Below are positions 27,373 to 37,292 of a stretch of 64,000 nucleotides of DNA, in pieces. Position 1 is the stretch's first letter. The number at the start of each line of letters is the position of its first letter. Both the position numbers and the translations under genes were made by a program. Source of the stretch: Isoetes taiwanensis (lineage: Eukaryota; Streptophyta; Lycopodiopsida; Isoetales; Isoetaceae); assembly GCA_021234155.1 (NCBI GenBank), contig JAJEKV010000042.1:3806995-3870994 (forward strand). Direction: 5' to 3'. Below the pieces are notes generated by a model. The model was not told the origin of the DNA. It saw only the letters and a program-made list of their open reading frames with translations, and ran no database searches.

Positions 27373-28302
27373 TTCAACGCTAATCTATCAAATCCTTAAA
27401 CCGCTATGAACTTCATCCATCAAATCCTTTGTGTGAAAAGTACTTCAAAGTTCCTCAGAATCTCTGTAAAATTCATTTACAGTACTTGATTTTGATGACT
27501 GCCTTCCAAATTTAAGGATTTGATACTGGTCATAAAATGTGGAGGTAATAGGAATTTATGTGCGTGTTGAATTAATGGGAAATTACACATTTTTTTAGAG
27601 CTACTAGTATCTAATGCACGTAATTTCAACATAAGTCTATTTTACGTTCTCTTGTAGGTGGTCTCTTGTAGGTTTTTACACTATGTAAGAGCTCGTTGCA
27701 AAGGCTCGGCAGTGCTTTCCGCTCCACGGCTTCCCACCACCTTGCCATGCACCTCGCCCTTACATCCACAAGGACATTTTATATAATACGTAACTGGTTG
27801 GTTGGAGTGATTTTCGGTCGTAAACCAGCAAGCGCCTGCCATTTTACGACCAAAAACCACGACAGACGGCTGGTTTACAAAACGTAAGCTGCCAGTTTCA
27901 TCGAAATCCCATATTTGGCTAATTCTTCTTCTGCTAGAAGAGGTGATTTGTGTGTGTTTATAGGGATTGTGTGCTGATTTTTATATTTAGGCTTGATTGA
28001 GGCTAAAACAACAAGTATTGGGCAGCAGATGTCGGTGGCGCTCCGCCTTTCATGAGCACAAGTTTGAGCAGGCAGTGATGGCGTCGAAGCTTGAAGAGGG
28101 TGTCGAACTAGGATCCTAGGGCGTACACGCGGGCATGACGTAGGCGTCATGTTGGCGGCACGTGGCTTATCATTGGCATACGCGTGGCGCTGCCACGTAA
28201 GCAATGCTGTTTGATGACGTTGATAGCGTGGCGCCGTGTTGGCGTCATCGTGGTATGGTGGATACCCGCTGCGCTGGCATACCCGATGCCACATGTATGT
28301 GA
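27373..28302. other. 3' flank of the protease gene, then hairpin-rich sequence
   Basis: The 3' UTR presumably ends within the first 200 bp. Between about 27815 and 27880 there are two overlapping inverted repeats (ggtcgtaaa / tttacgacc and gtaaaccagc / gctggtttac). This may be the interior of the element that ends at 28486. No gene recognised. Confidence 0.4.
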
Positions 28303-28486
28303 AGTCGTTAAATAACGACTTTTGGACCATTAACGACGACGCGGTTGTGACGAGTGTATCGATGGCTGGACGTTGTTTAACGTGTTATAGACGTCGTTAA
28401 ACGACGTCGTGTCATCCTTCATTCGACGTGTCAACGACATCCAGACGTCGATATAAACGTCGTTATGGAAGGATGATTTTGTAGTG
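28303..28486 (-). mobile_element. CACTA-like terminus with palindromic subterminal repeats
   Basis: The stretch ends ttttgtagtg (28477-28486), the reverse complement of CACTACAAAA, the usual end of plant CACTA (En/Spm) elements. Just inside are repeated gtcgtt/aacgac palindromes, including agtcgttaaataacgact (28303-28320) and gacgtcgttaaacgacgtc (28390-28408). Such arrays are the transposase-binding subterminal repeats of this superfamily. The other end was not found; a CACTA at 27682 lacks the rest of the terminal sequence. Confidence 0.5.
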
Positions 28487-29530
28487 ACATTCTCCCTAGC
28501 AGTTGGAGTTGTAATGAGTTGGCATAAAAAAACATTGACATTTTCCATTACCCTAGTTTTTATGCATGTTTCACTGCTTTGTGCATTGTGTGAAGTTTTT
28601 TGCATGCCATTTCTGTAATGAAACCTTAAATGCATGGCAACTCAAGCATGTAAGCTGATATTGAGGATAATTCTAGGTGGGTATGGAGTTTTGGACTAGA
28701 CGGCCTCACCGCGTTCTTTGGCATGCATCATTTTGGAGCATGCATGAGGTGAAAAACAACACACTGAAGGGTGAACTTTCTAACTGCTTTTAGGTTAGCT
28801 CATAAGTTGGTTGCTAATTTGGTAGTCACACCATCGCCCTCGAGAAGGACCTTTTGAACTCAAAGATGTCTTTCTTATTGCAAAAGTTGTCCCTGTAATT
28901 GCTCTTCTGGCCTTTGGGATTTTCCGCAAAAGACTTGTCCCTGGACTCTGCTTTGGCGCAGTTTGTCCTCAACTCTTCCCTGAAGTGCCTAGCTAGTTTG
29001 TCTTCACAACTTTTTCTCTTATAACTTAACTATTTGACCTGGCAAGGTTTGGGCATCACTATGTTTGAAATGGCATATATGTTTGTCCACGACCGTCTTC
29101 TACAACGACATTTTCCTGTTGGACCGATTGCAAATGTACCATGTCTCTAAAAGGTTGCAGCTGCTCACCAGGTTAGAATAGGGCATTTCCATTTTGAAGA
29201 AAGTTCATCTAGATGGTGATATTCAAACCCCTAACCTCAGGTGATGCAGTTTAGCCCCGAGGGTTAGGGCTTTTGAATATGCATGAGCTCTCAGATATTT
29301 CAATAAACTATTGCAAGCTAAGTATCCGTAAACGTCCGCAAAGCGGAATTTTCATGTTTTTTTTATCTTTTTGTTTAAAACAGGAAACCAGCCTGGTCAG
29401 GAGCTCAGGCGGCGCCGCCAAAGCTTTGGAGGATATGGAAGAAATGGTGCAATGCCAGCATCCGACGATTTCCACTGCCTTGCAAGCTCGCCAAGAGCTT
29501 CGGAGCTCGGTTCTTTAGATCGCAAGAAGC
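28487..29530. other. Intergenic, no recognised gene
   Basis: No conserved coding sequence. Short + strand open frames at about 29273-29518 and 29371-29631 overlap in different frames and look accidental. Confidence 0.35.
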
Positions 29531-29800
29531 AGCAGGGGCATCACAGAAACGGGGGCCAGATCCGCAAGAATAAGGGTTGCTTATGTAACAAGAATCTTCA
29601 GCTTCTGCTTCAATCTTCAAACAAGAAATAGGAAACAAGAAACATGGGCCGGATTGTACTTTCAAATTTCTTGCTTATATCTTCAATCTTCTTGCTTATC
29701 TAACAAGAAACAGGGGCCGGATTATATAACAGAGGTGTTTCTTGCTTATGTCACAGGAACAGGGGCCGGATCTGCAAGAAACAGAGGGCCAGGCCGTAGA
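29531..29800. repeat. Degenerate repeats of CAAGAAACAGGGGCCGGAT
   Basis: About five imperfect copies of the phrase caagaaacaggggccggat are interspersed with cttgcttat(g/c)t phrases (for example near 29637, 29704, 29755 and 29775). The spacing is irregular, so it is not a simple array. Confidence 0.6.
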
Positions 29801-29870
29801 CCTAAAATTTTTGCCACATAGCAAAAAATTCTGCCTTGCAGATATTTACGTGGCGTAACCGCATTGGCTC

Positions 29871-29961
29871 GGGGGTTTCCTGAAATAAACCCCCTGGCGG
29901 TGCCGCTCGCGACTGCCGCCCTTGTGGGCGGCTGCCAGGGGGTTTATTTCAGGAAACCCCC
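29871..29961. repeat. Perfect 28-bp inverted repeat with a nested hairpin
   Basis: The arms are 29871-29898 and 29934-29961, exactly complementary, each beginning or ending in a run of five G/C. The 35-nt GC-rich loop itself contains gccgccc-ttgt-gggcggc, giving a second perfect 7-bp stem. The structure is strongly GC-rich against its surroundings and fits a foldback MITE or a regulatory hairpin. Confidence 0.9.
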
Positions 29962-30227
29962 TCCCCAATGTGATTTCCTCCATCATAACCACGGCAAGTT
30001 AGAGATCGACTTTGAGCTTTAGTAGAAGCTGAAATTATCGTTTAGATAGGCTGGTTAATTGGTACATGTCCATAAGGTGAAGTTAAACAAGCTTTGCCAA
30101 ATGCTATGTCCAGAATAAGGGTCTTATAGTTCTTGAGAATTTTCCTTTCCAATGATATGTTAGCAACAAGTCGACTATGTGTGACCTGATTCAAAATAGG
30201 CAGGGAGATTATTGCCAATCTCATTTA

Positions 30228-30776
30228 CATTAGGGATTTTTTGAGATCATAAAAGGGCCTTCTAAGAACTGCTGACTAAGCTATATGAACTACCAATCAG
30301 AAAACAGAACTGGTAATCCAGTCAGCAAAACAGTTATAACTAACTCACTGGATCACATTTTCTAGCATAAGTGTTGATAGAAAAGTCCAAATGAGCTCTT
30401 GTTTGGTGCAATGGATAGATCTCATTGAGATCTTTCCAACTTGGGTGGTTTGCATATCTTTTAACCCCGTAGGATAGTAAAAAATGGTAAAAACCATATT
30501 TTTTGGAGTTTTGACAATCATAAGTGGTTAAAATATGTGCAAAGCACCTAAGGTTGGAAAGATCTTAATGAGATCTATCTATTGCACTAAACAAGAGCTC
30601 ATTTGGACTTTTCTATCAATAGTTATACTAGAAAATGTGATCCAGTGGGTTAGTTATAACAGTTTTGCTGACTGGACCCGTCAGGCTCTGATTTCTGATT
30701 GGTAGTTCAGTTACCTTCATTTGGCTTAGTTGGCATGTTTTGAAGGCCCTTTTTTAATCTCAAAAAATCCCTAATG
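30228..30776. mobile_element. 549-bp foldback (MITE-like) element
   Basis: The left half (from 30228, cattagggattttttgagat) and the right half (to 30776, ending in its reverse complement) form a near-complete long inverted repeat with arms of about 250 bp and a small centre near 30480-30530. Pairing phrases include gatctcattgagatcttt / aaagatcttaatgagatc and atgagctcttgttt / aaacaagagctcat. No coding content. A clear target duplication was not seen, so the superfamily is undetermined. Confidence 0.85.
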
Positions 30777-31629
30777 TTTGTCATCCTCTTCTTTTTCGCT
30801 GCGTTCAATGACTAATTGTTAGGTACAAAAAACTCATTTTGATGCATTACTAGAATGTTGTTCCCATTGCCTTGCATTGCATTGCATGACTTATCATTGT
30901 GTGTACCATTGCTCATTACTGGGCGAAACTTTTAGGACTAATATATCTGAAAGGTCTGTTGATTATATGACCAAAGGTATATTTGGATAGGTATTGCTCA
31001 TTTTGTATATATACCACAAATTTGAGAGGCAAATGATGTATTTAGTCTGGTTCTCTTAAATAAGAAATATAGGTGCTCTTCTCAATGAATTGGATCTCTA
31101 GACAAGCTTACCATGCTCTATTGATTTGTCAGAAGCATCATCCTGCATATGGACTACTCACTACTAGGACTTACATTTGTGCTTTGTATATTTATCAGGA
31201 CATGGCACATTATGTGGTAAAAAAACCTTTAACTTCCTTTGCCACGACAGATGTTTTGTGTAAAGAGGTCTTTGGGGAACAAGAAGGGTATGCCATTTGA
31301 CTGTGGCCGTCATACTAGGAGCACAGAGGGAACATTCATTTATCATACTCTTCTGCTTCACTGACATGAATTGTTGGACCATGTAACAAAAGAACTGATG
31401 CTTATTTTTCTCTGACCCTATTAAAGCTTACCCGTTGTACTGCAGAAATGTTGTCCTTGGTTTTTCCTTGGCTGCATTTACTTTTGCATGCTATAATAGA
31501 TTGCATAAAAGTACGTGCAACAACTATGAATATAGGGGCATCATTTGAGAAAGAACAAGGCCTCATGCTAGTTACTTGTTGGGCTACACGAAGGAGCAAT
31601 ATTTAGTTGCAAAATAAGTTCCGCAAAGA
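30777..31629. other. Intergenic, no recognised gene
   Basis: AT-rich DNA between the foldback element and the PPR fragment. A 75-codon + frame (31073-31300) has no recognised domain, though it could be an upstream part of the same decayed PPR gene. Confidence 0.35.
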
Positions 31630-32019
31630 GAAGAATTTAGATTTTGCAATAATGGATTGGAAACTCGTGGAACAATTAAAAACTATATTGTGCCAATGTT
31701 TGTGGAATGTAGGAGCATAACAGATGCTCACAAGGTGTTTATCAGATTATTTCAGCGGAATGAGCATTCTTGGACTTCTCTCATATCAGGCTACCTTGAA
31801 TGTGGGCAACCATGGCATGCCCTTTGCATGCATAAGAAGCTGCAAGAGGATTGCATACATTTCATTGCTTTGTTACGAGCTTGTGTTAGGTTGAAAGACC
31901 TCCAATTTACATGCACCTATTTTTGTTGTTTTGGAACTGAAGCGGGATTAGAAGGGAGAAGCTACATCGTTTCAAGCAAATTGATGAAAATCATGGATGC
32001 CTTAGCTTTATTAGAGTGA
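31630..32019 (+). pseudogene. Pentatricopeptide-repeat (PPR) protein fragment
   Basis: The + frame 31657-32019 reads MFVECRSITDAHKVF, then NEHSWTSLISGYLECGQPWH, then HFIALLRACVRLKDL. This is the characteristic order of PLS-class PPR repeats (Y.KCG....A..VF, V.SWT.LI.GY...G, F..LL.AC..L), which bind organellar RNA. Only about two repeats are recognisable; an organellar presequence, further repeats and E/DYW domains are absent. The frame becomes unlike PPR after about residue 85 and ends at 32019. It is best read as a gene fragment stranded among repeats. Confidence 0.7.
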
Positions 32020-32108
32020 AGGTCCTTAAGCAAGAAATGTCAAAGGGCTGCACAAACCCCCTGAGAATGAAGATGTCAATAGTTTTCATTGTTTTTAGTA
32101 GTTCATTG

Positions 32109-32219
32109 GTCACTATAGAATGGAAGCAGGATGATGGTTTTGTGCCACGAAGGGTTACACAACATTCTAGGTTCAATTTCTTGGTCACTATGGAATGCAT
32201 CCAGGATGATGGTTTTATG
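32109..32219. repeat. Diverged direct repeat
   Basis: ggtcactata/tggaatg followed by ccaggatgatggtttt-like sequence occurs at about 32109 and 32182 (period 73). Confidence 0.6.
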
Positions 32220-32579
32220 CTAAATGAAATGCTTAGAAAATGATTGGGTATCTGTAATCGTCATTTTTTCTAGAAGAATTGAGCTTTTCCAAACTCAATG
32301 AATCTTGTGCATGCAGGGGAACCAAAAACCTTAGGTCTATTTATGATTATGCCGGTGCAGTCCCCATACAGAGTCAGGTCACCAAGTGAAATGGTTTTTC
32401 TTACCAGTAAAACTCTTATGGCAAGACTGATTGGTTGGAGGTTTTGCAAATGACTTTCAGAACGTTTGTTTTTCAGGTTTAAGATGGTGTCAAGTACCAT
32501 AAATGAACTACTTGCACATAGCTGACCACAGATACATTACATGGAGGCATGTTTTTACATAGCACACATTGTTGCACAC

Positions 32580-33552
32580 AGCTATAATTAAGTTGCTTAA
32601 ATAAACATTTTTCTCATGTCTGTTCCAAAGCTGAACATGAATGAGCATTGAAAAGCTGCAAATAAATGAGCTTTCCCTAAGATAGCTCATGAAGAACTGA
32701 GGAAAATGCCATTCTTTATGGGTACTGATTTATATGTAACCTTTAAGACTTGTGACTTTGTTTCTTGTTATGCTATTGAATGAGGCAATCTACAGAGGTC
32801 TTTGTTAATCATAGACTGCAGCTACATGTCTTTGATCTCATTACATTGAATGCTTTGATATTCCGTCATAAGAACCATTTGTTTGGTAAGGACTAGCCAC
32901 ATGTTATGCAATCCTTATGTGCCTCACCTAGTAATGGCATTATGTACATTGTATCTTCCTACCTAGGCTACGAAATACGTTAATCCATGAAATAAAAATA
33001 CTTTAAAAACGTTTTTTAACATTTACAAGAAAAAACAACTTGAAAATCGGCATTATTTTCTGGCATACTATTTTTTTTTTCCGCCGGCCAGAAACCTATT
33101 TTCGACGAAACCCTAACTGTGTATCAGGAAAACGGCCCTCTCTTCTGCCCCAAATCTCCATCTCTTCCACGATCCCAACAGCTTTTCTGGCCATCAATGC
33201 CATTTCTTACTTGAATGTAACTCCTTTAATCTACTTTCTGCATCTCTCCATTAAGCATTTACGATGCGCTGGTTTGCAATAATAAGTTGTATATAACACA
33301 ACTTATTACAAAATGATTACCCATCTAGCTATTTCTAATTAAACAAGACGACGCCAAAATTTGGGAAGTCGAAGTGAAAAAAGTCTCAGATAATCCTTAA
33401 TAAACAAGACCTTTTAAAACTAACAACTTGAAGGTCAAAGATAACATTGGTGCCGATACAAACCCCACAGGTCATGGCTCATCCCTCTTAACACAGATTA
33501 AGTTTTGTTCTGATTGTAAAAGGGATAAAAATTTAAACTTAAATGTTATTTG
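32580..33552. repeat. Duplicated block, copy 1 (non-coding part)
   Basis: From agctataattaagttgc at about 32580 to aatgttattt at 33552 this matches 37120-40168, once the 2.1-kb insert at 37293-39400 is removed from the other copy. Identity is high, with scattered substitutions and small indels. It includes a leader-like stretch with aaaccctaac and CT-rich sequence (33108-33180), reminiscent of a plant 5' UTR. The homology continues past the LINE insertion at 35171. Confidence 0.9.
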
Positions 33553-34940
33553 ACCCCCGTCGACTTGAAGAATGCTATATACAAACTATACGAGACTTGC
33601 TCCGGTCGTCTCACACTGTTGGGGGAGCCCGTTGTTAGTAGCATTGGGGTGCGCCAGGGCTGCCCTCTATCCCCGACGCTCTTCGGCTTGTACATTGACC
33701 AGCTAGAAGAATGGCTAGCTAAGCACCTGGGAGGCACTTTCGGTTGATGCACCACATAATCGGCAACTCATATATGCCGATGATGTTGACTGCCGCATAT
33801 ACCCCCAGAGGACATGCAACGCCACCGGATGCTTTGGACACTTTCTCGCCAATTCACTAACATGAAAGTTAACTTGGCCAAGACAAGGGTGCTTTGCTGG
33901 TCCCATCATCCCCGCACCCACGCCTTCCCTCATTCACTTACCAGGGGCGGTAGTGGAGGTGGCTCAGATCTTATAAGTATTTGGGCATTGAGTTTTCTAC
34001 TACCACACACCGGGATGCATCCATCGTTACGGGTCACCGCAGTCGGAAAGCCCAGTATGCAATGCAAAACAACAATCCACAAGGCATAGCCGTATGCATG
34101 GGGTCATTAGGCACACTTGTTCGGGGCCTTGGTTGAACCGTCCTCCTCTATGGGGCAGAAGTGTGGGGGCCGGTGATATCCCTCACCACTTGGAACGATC
34201 TAGAGCGGTACGTAAGGCCTTCTTGGCCCGTGCATCGGAGTGAAATCCACGGTCCCATATCGCACCTTGCTCCGTAAGACGTGCTTTCTTCCATTACAGA
34301 GGGTCGCTACTGAACGTCACATTATTTACTTCCAGGAAGGTGGTGGCTATGGATGAAGCCCGGCTGCCCAACCTTGCTTTGGCGGTGGGCGATGGGGCCC
34401 CAATACTCAAAAGCCTGGCTGGAAAGACAAGCAAGCCCAGTGGTTCTCGCTATGGAATGTGCGCAGCACACAGATGTGTGGACCACCGCATACACCGAAG
34501 GAACGCTGCCTTGAAGCAAGATTTGATGCTTGCTTCATGGCCAAGCTTTGGGATGCAGAGGCCCCGCCACATGTCAAGGTGGCAAATTATCGACAACAAA
34601 GTTAATCCCATGCTCACGAGGGACCCACACCACTACCCCGCGCACCCATCTACCCATGAAAAAGCGCAGGGGTGATTGCTTCCATTCGCGACAGTGCACA
34701 CCACCTCCGCATTGAGACGTGGAGATGGATTCGGGGAGCCGCGTGAGGACGAGTCCGCCGATGTCAACAGGGTGCCATTGAGGATGAAAGTCACGCCCTC
34801 GTGCCCTGTCCGGCGCACGAGCATATCCGGGCTCTCGGATGCTCGGTTAGTTGTGCCCCATCAGGCCTTGCATGAGCTCACCGAGCACGGCCCTCTCGTA
34901 GGGGCTTGTTGGGATCGTACCTTCGGGAGGTAATGGATAC
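33553..34940 (+). pseudogene. LINE reverse transcriptase, C-terminal portion, decayed
   Basis: A + frame shows GVRQGCPLSPTLFGLYI (RT block around the GxxQGxPLSP motif) at about 33646-33700, then YADD (33773-33784), the catalytic motif with two metal-binding Asp, in another frame. Further along, a FSTTTHRDAS-type segment and a Cys/His stretch (CPAHEHIRALGC, near 34807) match the region after RT in LINE proteins. Frames shift repeatedly. The endonuclease and the first RT blocks are missing because of 5' truncation. The sequence is closer to RTE/L2-like elements than to the L1 copy at 47000-48700, but clade assignment needs a tree. Confidence 0.7.
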
Positions 34941-35170
34941 GCCGACTCGCTTATGCCCCCCGTCCGACATTAACCTCACCGTATTTGTGATTATGTATGT
35001 AATCAGACAAGATGTCGAAGATCCTTATTGCTACTAAGGTTTTTCCCGTGAAAACCCTTCGGGGCGGGGGTTTTTTAATCCTGGTAGTAATACGCCTGCT
35101 GCTCTCTCTTTGTACTTGGGTCCCATAGGCCAGTTGGTCTCCGTTGACGATAAAATCATATTTTATTCTA
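33553..35170 (+). mobile_element. Non-L1 LINE fragment with pentanucleotide tail
   Basis: The insertion is exact: the second copy of the block reads straight from aaatgttattt into ctacttcttccc (40158-40180), while here 1.6 kb intervenes. The insert starts in a reverse transcriptase and ends with a 3' UTR and a TTCTA repeat (about 35160-35180) rather than poly(A). This fits RTE-like or other non-L1 LINEs, 5'-truncated on insertion. Confidence 0.8.
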
Positions 35171-35203
35171 TTCTATTCTACTTCTTCCCTGTGTAAAAAC
35201 AAA

Positions 35204-35482
35204 ATGTTTGAGTTTGTTCCTAGTGGGATCCCGGATGATAGTGATGGTGATTTAGATAAGGAAAATTGGGAAAGGGATGATTTCTTATCTGATAATCCTT
35301 CTCTTGCTTCAAGCAAGAAATCCCTGCCCTCTAGTGCTAAGATCAAGGTCAAGACATGGGTCAAGACTAAAAAAGGTGATTTATGCTTAACTGATCTTAC
35401 CAATTTGAATAACACTCCTGCTGCTAATACTAGGAGTAAAAATAAAAAGGGAAAGGGGAAAAGAAGATCTGTCAGATTTTAA
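35204..35482 (+). pseudogene. L1 LINE first-ORF tail, copy 1
   Basis: The 92-codon frame MFEFVPSGIPDDSDGD... ends in a Lys/Arg-rich KNKKGKGKRRSVRF before TAA. It is acidic at the N-terminus and very basic at the C-terminus, as expected of the nucleic-acid-binding end of a LINE ORF1-type protein. It lies about 45 bp upstream of the endonuclease ATG. The same frame occurs at 40194-40795 with a 360-bp insert. It may instead be a captured host leader exon; I have only position and composition to go on. Confidence 0.45.
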
Positions 35483-35527
35483 CTCTCCCTTCATCTTTTC
35501 CTTATTGAATTAGGTGTTGCCCTTCTA

Positions 35528-35690
35528 ATGAAGATCCTTTCTTGGAATGTTAGGGGTATCAAAGCCCCCCTTAAAAGAAGGAGAGTTATCTCCCAAGCCA
35601 GAAATTAAATGCTAACATTATCCTTCTTCAGGAAGTCAAGCTTCCTAAATTTGAAGCTTCCAATCTGGGTGATTGGATTTACCCTGATGG
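35528..35690 (+). pseudogene. L1 endonuclease N-terminus, copy 1, truncated
   Basis: Begins MKILSWNVRGIKAPLKRRR, the LSWN.RG start of the apurinic-type endonuclease of plant L1 elements. A one-base loss after SQARN gives an early stop. Homology to copy 2 ends at gattggatttaccctg (about 35689), where unrelated sequence begins, so only about 54 codons remain. Confidence 0.75.
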
Positions 35691-37127
35691 AACATTTGAT
35701 GTTAGGGTTAGATCAGACGAGACGGGTTATAATAATGTTATGAAGGCATTTGAACTCAATAACATTTGTCACTATGCACGTGTCCTTATAGTTAATCCTT
35801 TGCACAGAAAGCTTCCCAAACTTCTTCTTGCCGTGATTTTAACTTGCAATAAGTTTGACCACTTTGAGGTAAAATGACAGTGGGAGCAGGTTCAAGTGTT
35901 ATGGGATGTTCATTTGAGGAAGGTTATGGGCCCCCTGATTGGCCATAGTTCAGATGGAGATGCTAGAAGAAGAGTGTGCATGTTTGAGGACTATGCATAC
36001 CATGGGATGGTTGGACACTAAATGCTGCGCAAAAAGGTGGTCGTGATGTGTATGGATTGCACGATCAAGACTTTGTCTATAATGGAAAGAAGCTGGTTAA
36101 TCCTTTGGACAATGCAAGTAGAAGACTTTACTTAGGAAATGAGCTTGCGACTTTAAATGACGTTTGGCTCGTCTTTGAATCATGCCAAGGAAACCATGGG
36201 TTGGAAGCTGGAGATGTGAAGAGAAAAGATAGACAGAATTGGCAGGCTGCTCAACGCCTTGCTTCCCAAAAAGTACAAACGTGTTTAAGACAACTTAGAG
36301 ATGGAGAATATGGGCCTCCAGCAAGAACTTGGGAACCGAAGTGTATTTGAGCATTGTTGCACTGTACATAGACATTTTTCTTTATCGTACAATGGATTTG
36401 CACTCAAGATTGAAGGCCGCTGCAACAATATCATTTTTCTTCAGGTTAGTACACATGATTACACGATTTACCTTGTCTTGATTAGCATGCAGGTCTGATA
36501 CATCCATTGTTCTTTTTTGTGATAGATTATAGAGATTGGGGTTAAAAATGAGCACTCTGTTACTAGAAATTTTATAAGTCAAGAAACTTTCATGGATGTT
36601 CAATTGTCATGCCATTACGTGGTGTTGCTCATCATTGCTTTAGGGATTATTTTTGTACTCTCGAAGTGCCATTGGATTGCACTGATTCAGATGCATTCAA
36701 GAACTTCTTCTTGAAAGTGGGAGGCATGGTATGGAATAAAAGATCATATGATGGAGCTGATTTGTTGGAAAGTGCTAGTGCACTAAACCATATTGCAGTA
36801 TTCCAAGCCTCAACTAGTCTGTTGTTTCCAGCATCACATGCCAAACAAGAGCACATTTGGCAAAAACTAGAGAAAAATATAGGTGCTTATGGAGATGCTT
36901 TGATATATAATTTGGCAGATTTCAGCCTTGTGAATATGGATGAGAAGATCATAGCTGCTTTGAAGGAAGGACTTGCACATGCGCAGGAATTGTGTGTTAT
37001 TGTAGGTATTGCATGTTCAAGAAAAACAGATTGGTTTCATACTCCATGGGCTTTTGAAAATTGCTTTCGTACAAACTCCAACAAGGACTTGAACTCTTCA
37101 TGTTTGGGAGATGGGACTGAGCTATAA
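35690..37127 (+). pseudogene. Broken copy of a second uncharacterised family (GHSSDGDARRR type)
   Basis: Scattered over three frames are GPLIGHSSDGDARRR (about 35930), YGLHDQDFVYNGKKLVNPLD (36051-36110, open to 36350), ISQETFMDVQLSCH (about 36580) and FLKVGGMVWNKRSYDGADLL (within the 172-codon frame 36609-37127). These motifs in this order recall a large unnamed protein family found in many eukaryotes. I know of no assigned function and propose none. At least one in-frame stop and several frame changes break it here. It is bounded on both sides by LINE-derived and duplicated sequence, so it was probably carried in or trapped during rearrangement. Confidence 0.55.
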
Positions 37128-37292
37128 TTAAGTTGCTTAAATAAACATTTTTCTCATGTCTGTTCCAAAGCTGAACATGAATGAGCGTTGAAAAGCTGCA
37201 CATAAATGAGCTTTCCCTAAGATAGCTCATGAAGAACTGAGGAAAATGCCATTCTTTATGGGTACTGATTTATATGTAACCTTTAAGACTTG

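Noticed and set aside
27682-27686. CACTA at 27682 as the left end of the element ending at 28486
   Set aside because: Only five bases match the expected CACTACAAAA end, and the flanking trinucleotides (tta and aca) do not form a target duplication.
27696-28330. Frames of 63 (+) and 151 (-) codons beyond the protease gene
   Set aside because: They cross hairpin-rich sequence and CACTA-like subterminal repeats. Composition is biased by gtcgtt/aacgac units, with no domain.
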